A stretch of DNA of 23,345 nucleotides from Bacillota bacterium (GCA_023443925.1 JAEZSL010000060.1:1-23345); one strand, 5' to 3'. Counted from the stretch's first letter, positions 7,024 to 15,425 are shown. Program-made: numbers and translations. Notes: generated by a model from the sequence alone, not told the origin.

Positions 7024-8037
7024 TCAGTTTAATTCCGCAAAATATTTAATGGTTCTTACCATCTGGCTGCAATAGGAATTTTCATTATCATACCAGGAAA
7101 CAACTTTTACTAAGGTTTTTTCATCCGGAAGTGAAGTGACTTTAGTCTGGGTGGCATCAAATAAGGAGCCATAGGTGATACCGATGATATCGGAAGATAC
7201 CAGTTCTTCTTCCGTATATCCGTAGGAATCAGAAGTGGCTGCTTTCATGGCGGCATTCACGGCCTCGATGGTTACGGGTTTGTTAACGACAGCTACTAAT
7301 TCGGTAACAGACCCGGTTTTCACAGGTACACGCTGGGAAACGCCGTCTAATTTACCTTCCAGTTCCGGGATGGCCAAACCGATTGCTTTTGCAGCACCGG
7401 AAGAAGTAGGCACAATATTTACGGCTGCCGCACGGGCTCTCCTTAAATCCCCCTTTGGATGAGGTCCGTCAAGGGTCATCTGATCCCCGGTATAAGCGTG
7501 GATGGTGGTCATGAATCCTTTTTCGATGGGAGCCAGTTTATTCAGCGTATCAGCCATAGGTGCCAGGCAGTTGGTGGTGCAGGAAGCGGCAGAAATGATG
7601 GTATCTTCTTTCGTTAAGGTGTGTTCATTCACACCGTAAACAATAGTCGGCAAGTCATTACCCGCCGGTGCGGAGATAACCACCTTCTTGGCACCGGCTG
7701 CAATATGAGCCGCTGCTTTGGCTTTTGATGTAAAGAAACCGGTACATTCCAATACAACATCTACATCCAGTTCACCCCAGGGTAGCTCCTTGGGATCTCT
7801 TTGTGCATAGATTTGAATCTCTTTGCCGTCCACAAGAATAGAACTTTCTTTTGCCTCGACTTTATCTGCCAGGGCATATCTTCCCTGGCCGGAATCGTAT
7901 TTTAATAAGTGGGCTAACATTTTGGGATTGGTTAAGTCATTAATTGCAACGACTTCGTAGCCTTCTGCAGAAAACATTTGTCTGAATGCAAGACGTCCGA
8001 TACGCCCAAAACCGTTAATTGCTACTTTTACTGCCAT
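7024..8037 (-). CDS. gap: Glyceraldehyde-3-phosphate dehydrogenase, type I
   Basis: 337 residues, full length. The enzyme converts glyceraldehyde 3-phosphate, phosphate and NAD+ to 1,3-bisphosphoglycerate in cytosolic glycolysis. The Rossmann motif INGFGRIGR is at 7-15 and the NAD-pocket IND at 32-34. The catalytic Cys153 lies in [12 protein letters not shown] and the partner His180 in [10 protein letters not shown]. The C-terminal SWYDNENSY is present. The start ATG at 8037 follows AGGAGG by about eight bases. It is monocistronic and not linked to pgk or tpi here, with a terminator on its 3' side. It is GC-richer than the accessory genes before it, as expected for a core, highly expressed gene. 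Confidence 0.97.
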   Translation of the reverse strand: MAVKVAINGFGRIGRLAFRQMFSAEGYEVVAINDLTNPKMLAHLLKYDSGQGRYALADKVEAKESSILVDGKEIQIYAQRDPKELPWGELDVDVVLECTGFFTSKAKAAAHIAAGAKKVVISAPAGNDLPTIVYGVNEHTLTKEDTIISAASCTTNCLAPMADTLNKLAPIEKGFMTTIHAYTGDQMTLDGPHPKGDLRRARAAAVNIVPTSSGAAKAIGLAIPELEGKLDGVSQRVPVKTGSVTELVAVVNKPVTIEAVNAAMKAATSDSYGYTEEELVSSDIIGITYGSLFDATQTKVTSLPDEKTLVKVVSWYDNENSYCSQMVRTIKYFAELN

Positions 8038-8273
8038 GATTCATTCCTCCTGATTTGATTTATTATTTGAAGTGTCGTATGGCAATACCGCGCAGAATAA
8101 GGAGATGTCCGGATAAGGATCTTGTGATACCGGTTTTACGCCTATTGCCAAAACAAGTAATATAAATTAATATTATATATTGTTATTACGTTTTTATTAT
8201 ATCTTTGGTTTTTTTGTGTTACAATGTTATATGTGAATCAATGCACTATACTATCTGTCAGGAGGAGTGTATT

Positions 8274-9128
8274 ATGCCGCAATTTGACCGTCATAAAAAA
8301 CGAACTTTAAATATTGAATTTATTGCAGCCGAAGATTTTAGCCAGATGCCCTACCCGGAACGGTATACGCTGATCTTTGTGACGGCTGGATATATAAAAG
8401 GAATCTTAAATCAACGCCCTATTAAAATATCCGCACCCGGGATTCTTTGCTTATACATGGATGATACGCTGGAAATTCTTGAAAAGGATAATATAGCCGC
8501 ACAGTCCTTTTGTTTTCATCCGGATTTTTTAAAATCGAACCGGATTTCAGAAACCCCGGACACGATCTCAAACGATCTGAGGATTAAGACCGGGCTTTCA
8601 CTTTTTCATAGAGATGGTACACATAATGGTGTTCCTTTTGTATCCGAGAATGCCTATCCAAAGTTATTCGAATGGTTTTTTATCCTTGGAACAGAAGTCT
8701 ATGCCCAAAGTGATGCGCTCTGGGCTTGCAGAATTAAGAAATATTTGATACAGATACTTGGGATGCTGGAGGATCTGGGAAGAAGAACCGAACAGTCACC
8801 GGTGGAGCTGGTATTAGAATATATATTTACAAACTATTCGCAGAAAATAATTCTGGAGGATTTAACGAATTGTGCACACCTAAACCGTGTGTCTCTTAAT
8901 AAGCTGTTTCAGGAACGGTGCGGCAGTACGGCAATGGGTTATTTACTGCAGTATCGGTTAAAGGTAGCGGGAGATCTGCTGACACATACCAATATGAGCC
9001 TGAATGAAATTGCACGAGCCACCGGATTTGAATATGATACTTATTTTATAAAACAATTTACAGCAAAAATAGGGATGTCTCCTGGTAACTACCGGAACAC
9101 TACCAGAGAACATGCTGCTTTGGTATAG
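8274..9128 (+). CDS. AraC-family transcriptional regulator
   Basis: 284 residues from ATG 8274, which has a strong AGGAGGA at 8260-8266; the frame extends upstream to TTG 8205 without a ribosome site. The N-terminal 150 residues look like a beta-rich, cupin-type sensing domain (SAPGILCLYMDD, SFCFHPDF). The C-terminal AraC double helix-turn-helix spans about 178-276. Its first motif is LEDLTNCAHLNRVSLNKLFQ. The second is LNEIARATGFEYDTYFIKQF followed by GMSPGNYR. It likely senses a small ligand and activates nearby or distant genes. It is divergent from gap across a 236-base AT-rich gap, so control of gap or self-control is possible but unproven. The downstream YkgJ-like gene has its own 160-base leader. 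Confidence 0.9.
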   Translation: MPQFDRHKKRTLNIEFIAAEDFSQMPYPERYTLIFVTAGYIKGILNQRPIKISAPGILCLYMDDTLEILEKDNIAAQSFCFHPDFLKSNRISETPDTISNDLRIKTGLSLFHRDGTHNGVPFVSENAYPKLFEWFFILGTEVYAQSDALWACRIKKYLIQILGMLEDLGRRTEQSPVELVLEYIFTNYSQKIILEDLTNCAHLNRVSLNKLFQERCGSTAMGYLLQYRLKVAGDLLTHTNMSLNEIARATGFEYDTYFIKQFTAKIGMSPGNYRNTTREHAALV

Positions 9129-9290
9129 AGTTTTAAATAACGGAGGACGAAATCAACTATAGCAGAGTGGTGTAATTAGCAATTCCAGGATGGATAAATG
9201 GATTCTATTATGTAAATTTGTTTGAATGTCTAATCAATATACTATAAGCTGCATTTAATCAGCTGATACATGAGAAGGAGAAATGCTACG

Positions 9291-9962
9291 ATGAAGAGAA
9301 ATTGCAGCCTGAATGATATATCGGACGGTAATCTGTACGGTTTAAATGATCTGGTGGAATTAAACTGCAACGGCTGCCAAGGGAGCGCAGCCTGTTGTCA
9401 TGGAATGGGAGCTTCCATTATATTAGATCCCTATGATATATACCGGTTAACCACCGGTCTTAAACTTACCTTTGAGCAGCTGCTTTTGGATAAAATAGAG
9501 CTTAATATTGTAGCTGGTATCATTCTGCCCAATCTGAAAATGACAGGTGCAGCAGAGAGCTGCGCGTTTCTGAACCAACAGGGCAGGTGCGCTATCCATG
9601 CATGCAGACCTGGGATCTGCCGTATCTTTCCCCTGGGAAGGTATTATGAGAATCACGGTTTTAAATATTTTTTGCAGATCAATGAATGTCTGAATAATAT
9701 TTCCACGAAACGGAAAATCAGCAAGTGGATTGATACGGTGAATTTAGAGAGAAATGAAGCATTTTTAACTGAATGGCATTATTTTTTAAATGATGTGGAA
9801 GGTAAGATAAAAAGCTCACAGGATGAGAAATTGATTAAGAATATTAATATGTACATTTTACAGAATTTCTATGTTAATAATTACGCATTTAGCAAGGATT
9901 TTTATATAGATTTTAATTTAAAATTAAATGAAGCAAGAGGTGTTATTAATAATAGCTTTTAA
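9291..9962 (+). CDS. YkgJ-type cysteine-cluster protein
   Basis: 223 residues from ATG 9291, chosen because AAGGAG at 9275-9280 precedes it; an in-frame ATG at 9270 lies upstream of that site. The N-terminal half carries the family's metal-binding cysteines. The first group is C26-x2-C29 and C35-C36 (CNGCQGSAACC). The second group is C91, C100, C105 and C110 (CAFLNQQGRCAIHACRPGICRIFPLG). This UPF0153/YkgJ family (PF03692) is thought to bind zinc or an iron-sulfur cluster; its role is unknown. The C-terminal 90 residues are helical and specific to this protein. Start and family are clear. Confidence 0.88.
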   Translation: MKRNCSLNDISDGNLYGLNDLVELNCNGCQGSAACCHGMGASIILDPYDIYRLTTGLKLTFEQLLLDKIELNIVAGIILPNLKMTGAAESCAFLNQQGRCAIHACRPGICRIFPLGRYYENHGFKYFLQINECLNNISTKRKISKWIDTVNLERNEAFLTEWHYFLNDVEGKIKSSQDEKLIKNINMYILQNFYVNNYAFSKDFYIDFNLKLNEARGVINNSF

Positions 9963-10119
9963 TATAAAAAGGATAGTATATGTAGGCTGTACCAAGTTCT
10001 AGCCATTTGACATTCATATAAGCATATGATAGTATGAAATTATATTACAATATATTACAAGCACTTCTAAATATAGAAGAAATTAATCTGATCAAACAGT
10101 TCATATACTTATTATAACT

Positions 10120-10145
10120 AAAATATTCATATAATTGAATATTTT
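10120..10145. repeat. Perfect 10-bp inverted repeat with a TATAAT loop
   Basis: Arms at 10120-10129 and 10136-10145 (AAAATATTCA / TGAATATTTT) flank the six bases TATAAT. It sits in the gap between the YkgJ-like gene and the ATPase gene. It may be an operator over a promoter -10 box or a weak AT-rich terminator; no clear -35 is visible. Confidence 0.6.
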
Positions 10146-10149
10146 ATTA

Positions 10150-10188
10150 AATCCTCTCCTTCTTGTATACAATAGATAGGAGGGGATT
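10150..10188. repeat. Nested inverted repeat upstream of the ATPase-DUF4276 module
   Basis: Arms 10150-10159 and 10179-10188 (AATCCTCTCC / GGAGGGGATT, one G-T pair) enclose the palindrome TTGTATACAA at 10163-10172. The right arm resembles a Shine-Dalgarno, but no ORF follows it directly. Confidence 0.55.
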
Positions 10189-10287
10189 AATAATATAACA
10201 TTTGTATTTGAATGTTTTAATAAAATTGCTACTAGAAAAGTAAAGACGTATTTATATAAATAAATAATAAGAATGGAGGGCTTTAAT

Positions 10288-11508
10288 ATGGGGAAAATAG
10301 AAGGTATTGCGATTAAAAACTATGGTTCATTAAAGGAAATAGTCTTAGGAAAAACTTTCTCTCATCAAAGATCAAAACCATTAGGCAATATGATAACAAT
10401 AATTGGACCAAGTGGTAATGGTAAAAGTACTATAGCAGATGCTTTTGGTTTTATTGCGGATTGCTTGGAAGTAGGCGTAGAAGCGGCTTGTGACTCGGGA
10501 AATAGAGGAGGGTATGAGCAAATAAAATCGCAAAATTCGAAAGAACCAATTAGTTTTGAACTTTATTATAGAGAAGCGAACAATACTCGACCAATAACCT
10601 ATGAATTAACAATTGATTTAGATAAATCTAACCGTCCATATGTAAAAGAAGAACGACTAAGACAAAGAGTTGAAGATAGGGGATGGCCAAAATCTTTTCT
10701 ATATTTACAAAATGGTAATGGATATGCTTTTGAAGGTAATAAAGGTGGACAAGATGATGAAACGGGAGTAGTAGATGGCAATAAAATCCCTGTTACCCTA
10801 GTTGACAATAGAAAATTAGGAATTGCAACATTAGGTGCTATGAAGCAGTATACAAGAATTGAAAAGTTTTTGAATTTTTTAAAGAGCTGGTATTTATGTT
10901 ATTTTACACCTGATGCGGCACGAAGAATACAAACGGCAGCTCCTCAGCCCTATCTGGATCGTATTGGAAGTAATTTAAATAATGTTGCACAATATATGTA
11001 TAGAGAAAACAAAACCGATTTTATGAAGACATTAAAAGATATACAGGACAAGATACCCGGTATCGAAAAAATTGAACCTCTTAAAATGCCCAATGGACAA
11101 ATGGTTTTACAATTTTGGGAGAAAGGATTTAACGAACCCTTTTTTTCACAGAAGATGTCTGATGGGACACTCAAATTATTTGCATATTATTTATTATTGC
11201 ATGAAAGAAATCCTCGACAATTGGTTTTTATCGAAGAACCTGAAAATGGTTTATATCATCATTATTTAGCATCTTTAGCTGAAGAAATGAGGAAAAATGT
11301 TGGGTCAGGTTATAGTAAGCAACTTTTTGTAACAACACATAGCCCGTTTTTTGTTAATGCATTGCCACCAGAAGATGTATGGGTTCTAAGAAAAGAAGTA
11401 GATGGTTATTCGGTTGCAAATCGTGCATCAGAATATCAATTTGTTAAAAATCTTACGGATGAAGGTGTACCAGTTGGGGATTTATGGTATAATAAATACT
11501 TTGGATAA
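10288..11508 (+). CDS. AAA/ABC-type ATPase (OLD/PARIS-like), candidate defence sensor
   Basis: 406 residues from ATG 10288, which has GGAGGG seven bases upstream; an ATG at 10273 overlaps that site. Walker A is GPSGNGKST at 40-48. An ABC-like signature region begins SDGTLKLFAYY at 291. The Walker B is FIEEPE at 314-319, ending the AAA_15/AAA_21 style. The H-loop is TTHSPFF (H351). This is the SMC/Rad50-like ATPase found in OLD, PARIS AriA and related antiphage systems, where it senses a phage trigger and holds or activates a toxin subunit. The adjacent gene starts 14 bases later and encodes a DUF4276 protein, so the two form one operon. Markedly AT-rich relative to gap and lysS. The defence role is inferred from architecture. 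Confidence 0.85.
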   Translation: MGKIEGIAIKNYGSLKEIVLGKTFSHQRSKPLGNMITIIGPSGNGKSTIADAFGFIADCLEVGVEAACDSGNRGGYEQIKSQNSKEPISFELYYREANNTRPITYELTIDLDKSNRPYVKEERLRQRVEDRGWPKSFLYLQNGNGYAFEGNKGGQDDETGVVDGNKIPVTLVDNRKLGIATLGAMKQYTRIEKFLNFLKSWYLCYFTPDAARRIQTAAPQPYLDRIGSNLNNVAQYMYRENKTDFMKTLKDIQDKIPGIEKIEPLKMPNGQMVLQFWEKGFNEPFFSQKMSDGTLKLFAYYLLLHERNPRQLVFIEEPENGLYHHYLASLAEEMRKNVGSGYSKQLFVTTHSPFFVNALPPEDVWVLRKEVDGYSVANRASEYQFVKNLTDEGVPVGDLWYNKYFG

Positions 11509-11522
11509 GGAGAAAAAACTAA

Positions 11523-12185
11523 GTGCATTTTCAATTTTTAATAGAAGATTATTCTGGTGAAGTTTTTATCAGACATGTAATGGATAAATTAATATACCAA
11601 TATAATAACATAACTTATGACTGCAAAGCATTTAGAGGTTTAGGGGGATTCAAAATATCTGGTGATGTTAATAAGGTCAAAACTGACAAACTCTTAAATG
11701 ATTTATCTATATATTTACGTGGATTTGATAAAAACTTACAAGGAATAAAAGCAGCAATAATAATTGTGCTTGATAATGACAAAAGGGATACTGTAAAATT
11801 TAGAAATGCATTAGAAGCTCAAGCACAGTTGGCTATGATTTCTACGGATTATATTTTTTGTATAGCTGTAGAAGAAGTAGAAGCTTGGTTATTGGGGGAT
11901 AGAGAAGCATTACAGTCAGCATATCCTGATATTCGTCTGGGCTTATTAAAAGATTATATACAAGACAGTATATGTGAACCTGGAACATGGGAGATGTTAG
12001 CTAATTCGGTATATAAAGGCGGTCTGAAGAGGTTTAAAAAAGATTGCCCTACATATAGAGAAGTTGGAAAATACAAAGCTGAATGGGCAAATAAAGTAGG
12101 CGAATACATTGATATAGATAGAAATATATCTCCAAGTTTTCAAGCATTTATAGAAGAGTTAAGGAAACGTCTTAAGATTGCATAG
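11523..12185 (+). CDS. DUF4276 protein with TOPRIM-like motifs, candidate effector nuclease
   Basis: 220 residues starting at GTG 11523, with AAGGAG overlapping the upstream stop ten bases before it. The family hallmark IAVEEVEAWLLGDREAL is at 114-130. Acidic motifs resemble a TOPRIM active site: E8 in FLIED and D84-x-D86 in VLDNDKRD. The usual first motif of relatives is EGxSE; here it is EDYSGE, so G9 is D and the second Glu is shifted. With the ATPase gene it forms a pair comparable to PARIS AriA-AriB, where the ATPase is joined with a TOPRIM-type toxin, but this is a different family from AriB's DUF4435. Function as a nuclease is inferred. The DUF4276 assignment is confident. Confidence 0.82.
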   Translation: MHFQFLIEDYSGEVFIRHVMDKLIYQYNNITYDCKAFRGLGGFKISGDVNKVKTDKLLNDLSIYLRGFDKNLQGIKAAIIIVLDNDKRDTVKFRNALEAQAQLAMISTDYIFCIAVEEVEAWLLGDREALQSAYPDIRLGLLKDYIQDSICEPGTWEMLANSVYKGGLKRFKKDCPTYREVGKYKAEWANKVGEYIDIDRNISPSFQAFIEELRKRLKIA

Positions 12186-12220
12186 AACTAAATTAGATTA
12201 CCATTTTTTCTTAGAATAAG

Positions 12221-12249
12221 TTGACAAGAAAAGCTCTTTATGATAGGAT
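12221..12249 (+). promoter_or_regulatory. Promoter of the T-box/lysS transcript
   Basis: Perfect TTGACA (12221-12226), a 17-base gap and TAGGAT (12244-12249), placing the start near 12256 at the 5' edge of the T-box leader. Confidence 0.72.
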
Positions 12250-12255
12250 AAACAA

Positions 12256-12557
12256 AATTTCATAATATAAAGGCAATGAAGAGATAAGTAGATAATGAGA
12301 TAGGTCACAGAGAGCCTCGGCTGGTGGGATGAGGTACGTAAGGCATTATTGAAATAAAGCCTCGGAGCCTCGTACCGAAGCATATATATGCTGAGGCTGC
12401 GATGGGAGCGCCCATTACAGCGCCAGGGTATCCGTATTGTAAAGAAATAATACGTGTACCTGTAGAGGTCCATGTTGTGAGATATGGATGAAACAGGGTG
12501 GTAACACGAAGCATATGCTCTCGTCCTTGAATAAAATCAAGGAAGGGGGCTTTTTTT
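12256..12557 (+). promoter_or_regulatory. T-box riboswitch controlling lysyl-tRNA synthetase
   Basis: All main T-box landmarks are visible. Stem I has AGTA (12287-12290) opposite GAA (12351-12353), joined by the helix 12291-12297/12344-12350. AGAGAG (12309-12314) and GGCTGGTG (12319-12326) mark the distal part. The conserved T-box AGGGTGGTAACACG is at 12495-12508; its TGGT would pair with a tRNA ending ACCA, matching the A discriminator of tRNA-Lys. The likely specifier is AAA (Lys) at 12356-12358, two bases after GAA; this exact register is inferred. The hairpin 12379-12398 region and others form the middle stems. A terminator at 12517-12557 closes the leader. Uncharged tRNA-Lys would stabilise the antiterminator and raise lysS expression. 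Confidence 0.93.
12517..12557 (+). terminator. T-box-controlled terminator hairpin
   Basis: The upper stem CCTTGA/TCAAGG and a lower GC-rich part ending GGGGGC are followed by seven T residues (12551-12557). It is the regulated attenuator of the leader. Confidence 0.88.
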
Positions 12558-12784
12558 ATACCATTTTTGTACCATAAAATAAATTGCGGACACAGACATA
12601 AATAAACAAACAAATACGATTTGTGGAGTATATTAGTAAAAAACCAGAAAACGGAGCGAGATAAAAATAATTTTTAGTGCAACCCAGCCGGTGGTAAGAA
12701 GGTGGTTGTTAAAAATTATAAGAGTATCATTTCTCAGTTGCAATTACAATTCACATGAAAGGAGAGATATAGCGGAGTTTAACA
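12558..12784 (+). other. Leader between the T-box terminator and lysS
   Basis: A 227-base untranslated stretch with no gene. Two purine-rich sites occur: AAAGGAGAG at 12758-12766, too far from the start, and GGAG at 12774-12777, seven bases from ATG 12785. Confidence 0.5.
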
Positions 12785-14272
12785 ATGGTTCCGTTATACA
12801 GATATTATATGGAAATAACCCTGGAACAAATCAGAAATAATAAATTAGAAAGAATATCCGAAAGAACCAAGCCCTACCCGGAACGATTTGAAATTACACA
12901 CGAATTAAGTGAATTATCCGGTATGCCGGATGGCACGGAAGGCATCAGGGCTGCGGGCAGAATTACATTCATCCGTAAAATAGGCAGGTTAAGTTTTATA
13001 ACCCTGTCGGATATAAACGGTCGAATGCAGGCAGCAATCAAAAGAGATGTAGTTGGCGATGATGAATATGACTTTTTTGGTAAGTGTTTTGATATTGGAG
13101 ATTTTATGGGGGTTCAGGGCGAATTATTTACAACCCGGACCGGAGAAAAAACAATTCGGATAAGTGAATTTTGGTTTCTGGGAAAGGCTTTAAAACCCTT
13201 ACCGGAAAAGTTTCACGGAATCAGCAATATGGACAGCTGCTACCGGCAGAGATATCTGGATTTGATTATGAATGAAACCACCAGGAACCGGTTTCTAATT
13301 AAATTTAACTTAATTAAGGAAATTCGCCGTTTTCTGGAGGACAGCGGATATGTGGAGATAGAAACACCGGTTTTAATTAACAAGCCCTCAGGCGCTCTGG
13401 CCAGGCCATTTATTTCCCATCATAATGCGCTGGATATAGACGTCTATCTGCGGATTGCCCCCGAAACTTACTTAAAGCGGTCAGTCGTAGGAGGTTTTAC
13501 AAAAGTGTTTGAATTTGCCCGCTGTTTTCGAAATGAAGGGGTGGACTCCACCCATTTGCAGGATTTCACCATGCTGGAGTGCTATCACGCATATTTTAAT
13601 TACAGGGATAACATGAAGTTTACCCAGAAAATGTTATGCCATGGAGTTAATAAAATATTTGGGACGTCCGTAATAAAAATCGGAGAGAGGGAAATCGATT
13701 TTTCTGTGCAATGGCCGGAAGTTTCATTTCGGGAACTGATTATAAAGGACTGTGAAATTGATATTGATCTCTTCCGTACAGCAGATGAGTTAAGAGATGA
13801 AATCAGCAGGAGAGGGATTACGCTGGAATCGGAAACGGATATTAAAATGTTAGGCCGCGGTAACCTGATTGATCTGCTTTACAAAAAAGTAAGCCGGCCC
13901 CATATGATTGAACCGGTCTTTTTAACCGGACATCCCATTGAATTATCTCCTTTAGCCAGAGCGAATGACCATGACCCGGAAGTGACTGACCGTTTTCAGC
14001 TGGTAATAGACGGAGTAGAAGTGATAAATGCTTATTCCGAGCTGACGGACCCGAGGGAGCAGGCAAAGCGGTTACGGGAGCAGGCTGATTTAAATGCAGG
14101 AGGAGATGAGGATGCCATGGTAATGGATAAAGATTATATAACCGCCATGGAATACGGCATGCCCCCTGTTTCCGGATGGGGCATGGGAATTGACCGTTTA
14201 TTACAGGTACTGCTTGGTACACAGAATATCAAAGATACCGTGCTGTTCCCTGTTATGAGGCCGCTGGAGTAA
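12785..14272 (+). CDS. lysS: Lysyl-tRNA synthetase, class II
   Basis: 495 residues, full length for class II LysRS, which charges tRNA-Lys with lysine using ATP. The N-terminal OB-fold anticodon-binding domain covers about 45-150 (GIRAAGRITFIRKIGRLSFITLSD). The catalytic core has motif 2 RCFRNEG (R249, E251) and motif 3 GMGIDRL (D470-R471). Several signature positions are divergent: THLQDFT where most have THNPEFT, and SGWGMGIDR where TGGxGIGIDR is usual. This fits a second, stress-inducible LysRS paralogue, a guess since no other copy can be seen here. ATG 12785 is supported by GGAG at spacing seven. It is not PoxA/EpmA, which lacks the OB domain. Expression is governed by the upstream T-box. 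Confidence 0.93.
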   Translation: MVPLYRYYMEITLEQIRNNKLERISERTKPYPERFEITHELSELSGMPDGTEGIRAAGRITFIRKIGRLSFITLSDINGRMQAAIKRDVVGDDEYDFFGKCFDIGDFMGVQGELFTTRTGEKTIRISEFWFLGKALKPLPEKFHGISNMDSCYRQRYLDLIMNETTRNRFLIKFNLIKEIRRFLEDSGYVEIETPVLINKPSGALARPFISHHNALDIDVYLRIAPETYLKRSVVGGFTKVFEFARCFRNEGVDSTHLQDFTMLECYHAYFNYRDNMKFTQKMLCHGVNKIFGTSVIKIGEREIDFSVQWPEVSFRELIIKDCEIDIDLFRTADELRDEISRRGITLESETDIKMLGRGNLIDLLYKKVSRPHMIEPVFLTGHPIELSPLARANDHDPEVTDRFQLVIDGVEVINAYSELTDPREQAKRLREQADLNAGGDEDAMVMDKDYITAMEYGMPPVSGWGMGIDRLLQVLLGTQNIKDTVLFPVMRPLE

Positions 14273-14399
14273 AGCTGATAGACTGGCGGACAGACTCCTT
14301 AAGCCGGAAAGAATAATATAGCAGAGGGGATAAGATACTTGCAATAAACACTGGATAGGTGCGGATATGGTTACGGAAGGAGATAACTCTCAGTTCGTA

Positions 14400-15131
14400 C
14401 TATATCCAGGCACCATCCATTGTAATAATCTGACCGTTAATATAATCATTTCCGGTGGCCAGCTGATACACAAATGCAGCCACTTCCTCCGTCTTTCCAA
14501 GACGGTTTGCAGGGATATCTTCAATAAGAGCGGCTACTTCCTCCTCGCTTAAAAAATGGTTCATCCGGGTATCTATGGCTCCGCAGGCTACGGCATTTAC
14601 CTGGATGTTACTTGGGGCCAGCTCTTTAGCCAGTGCCCTGGTTAATGCATCAAGTCCGCCTTTGGAAGCAGAGTATGCAACCTCACAGGAAGCGCCTGCA
14701 CTTCCCCAGACCGAGGAGATGTTAATGATCTTTCCGGCTTTTCTGGAGATCATATCGGGTACAACCAGCCTGGAACAGTTAAAGGCGGAGGTCAGGTTAG
14801 TATTTATGATTTCATTCCACTTCGCTATATCCATATCGGTAAACAGTCCAATATGGGAAATGCCGGCATTATTAACCAGAACGTCAATGGTTCCAAACTG
14901 TGCCCTGACCTTTGAAACCAAATCCTCTGCCGTTACATAGTCCCCCACGTTACCGACATATGCCATGCAGGAAACCGGATACCTTTCAATTTCTTCCTTC
15001 ACATGCAATAATTCTTGTTCTTGTTTGGAACAATTAATAATTACATTAAAACCTTCCCTGGCAAATCTTAAAGCGATGGCTTTTCCGATTCCTCTGGAAG
15101 AACCGGTAACTAATACGGTTTTTGAATTCAT
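14400..15131 (-). CDS. SDR-family reductase, probable EF-P 5-aminopentanone reductase (YmfI-like)
   Basis: 243 residues from ATG 15131, with GGAG six bases upstream; an in-frame TTG further upstream lies inside that site. It is a classical short-chain dehydrogenase: TGSSRGIG (10-16 region) binds NAD(P)H, NNAG is at 87-90, and the catalytic S140, Y153 and K157 are present. The segments GLFTDM, ISSVWGSAGASCEV and ALAKELAPS resemble B. subtilis YmfI, which reduces the 5-aminopentanone on Lys32 of elongation factor P. The usual VAPG motif reads VACG (C183 for Pro). It is convergent with lysS and transcribed alone. The generic alternative is a FabG-like 3-oxoacyl reductase, which I think less likely. 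Confidence 0.8.
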   Translation of the reverse strand: MNSKTVLVTGSSRGIGKAIALRFAREGFNVIINCSKQEQELLHVKEEIERYPVSCMAYVGNVGDYVTAEDLVSKVRAQFGTIDVLVNNAGISHIGLFTDMDIAKWNEIINTNLTSAFNCSRLVVPDMISRKAGKIINISSVWGSAGASCEVAYSASKGGLDALTRALAKELAPSNIQVNAVACGAIDTRMNHFLSEEEVAALIEDIPANRLGKTEEVAAFVYQLATGNDYINGQIITMDGAWI

Positions 15132-15146
15132 ATTAAACTCCAATCT

Positions 15147-15174
15147 GTGCGCTTAGGCGCACGTGCAAAGCACG
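15147..15174 (-). repeat. Two adjacent GC-rich hairpins in the YmfI-like gene leader
   Basis: GTGCGC/GCGCAC (15147-15152 with 15157-15162) and CGTGC/GCACG (15162-15166 with 15170-15174) sit just upstream of the Shine-Dalgarno of the minus-strand gene. They share the GCACGTGC core, so alternative pairings are possible. Confidence 0.65.
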
Positions 15175-15425
15175 ATGCTGAAAGAACTGTATATTATTTA
15201 TTAATCTAACACCCATGCATTCCTAAAGCCTGCTGGCGGTGCTGACAAAGTAAGAAGTGTAAATGTATTTTATACCAGATTAACTTACATCCCTGCCTTG
15301 TTTGGTATCAACCGAGAAGAATAGCATCTTATGCCATTCATCCAATGACCCGTATGTCCTTAGCGGGACTATTCACAGTAACGCCAAGCTGGCTTGCATG
15401 TGATTCATCTAATTTAGGTATGAAT

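Noticed and set aside
10288..12185. Direct annotation as PARIS (AriA-AriB)
   Set aside because: The second gene is DUF4276, not DUF4435, so only an analogy is supported.
12198..12613. Minus-strand open frames across the lysS leader
   Set aside because: They overlap the T-box structure, have no ribosome sites and do not resemble proteins.
12685..12715. A second T-box-like GGTGGTAA motif before lysS
   Set aside because: It lacks the conserved downstream residues and a terminator; likely coincidence.
13842..14222. Minus-strand open frame inside lysS
   Set aside because: It is Pro/Leu-rich, antisense to conserved LysRS motifs, and lacks a start signal.
12785..14272. EpmA/PoxA (EF-P lysyltransferase)
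   Set aside because: The protein has the full N-terminal OB domain and 495 residues; EpmA lacks the OB domain.
14575..14940. Plus-strand open frame antisense to the SDR gene
   Set aside because: The SDR active-site motifs are clear on the minus strand; this frame is a shadow.
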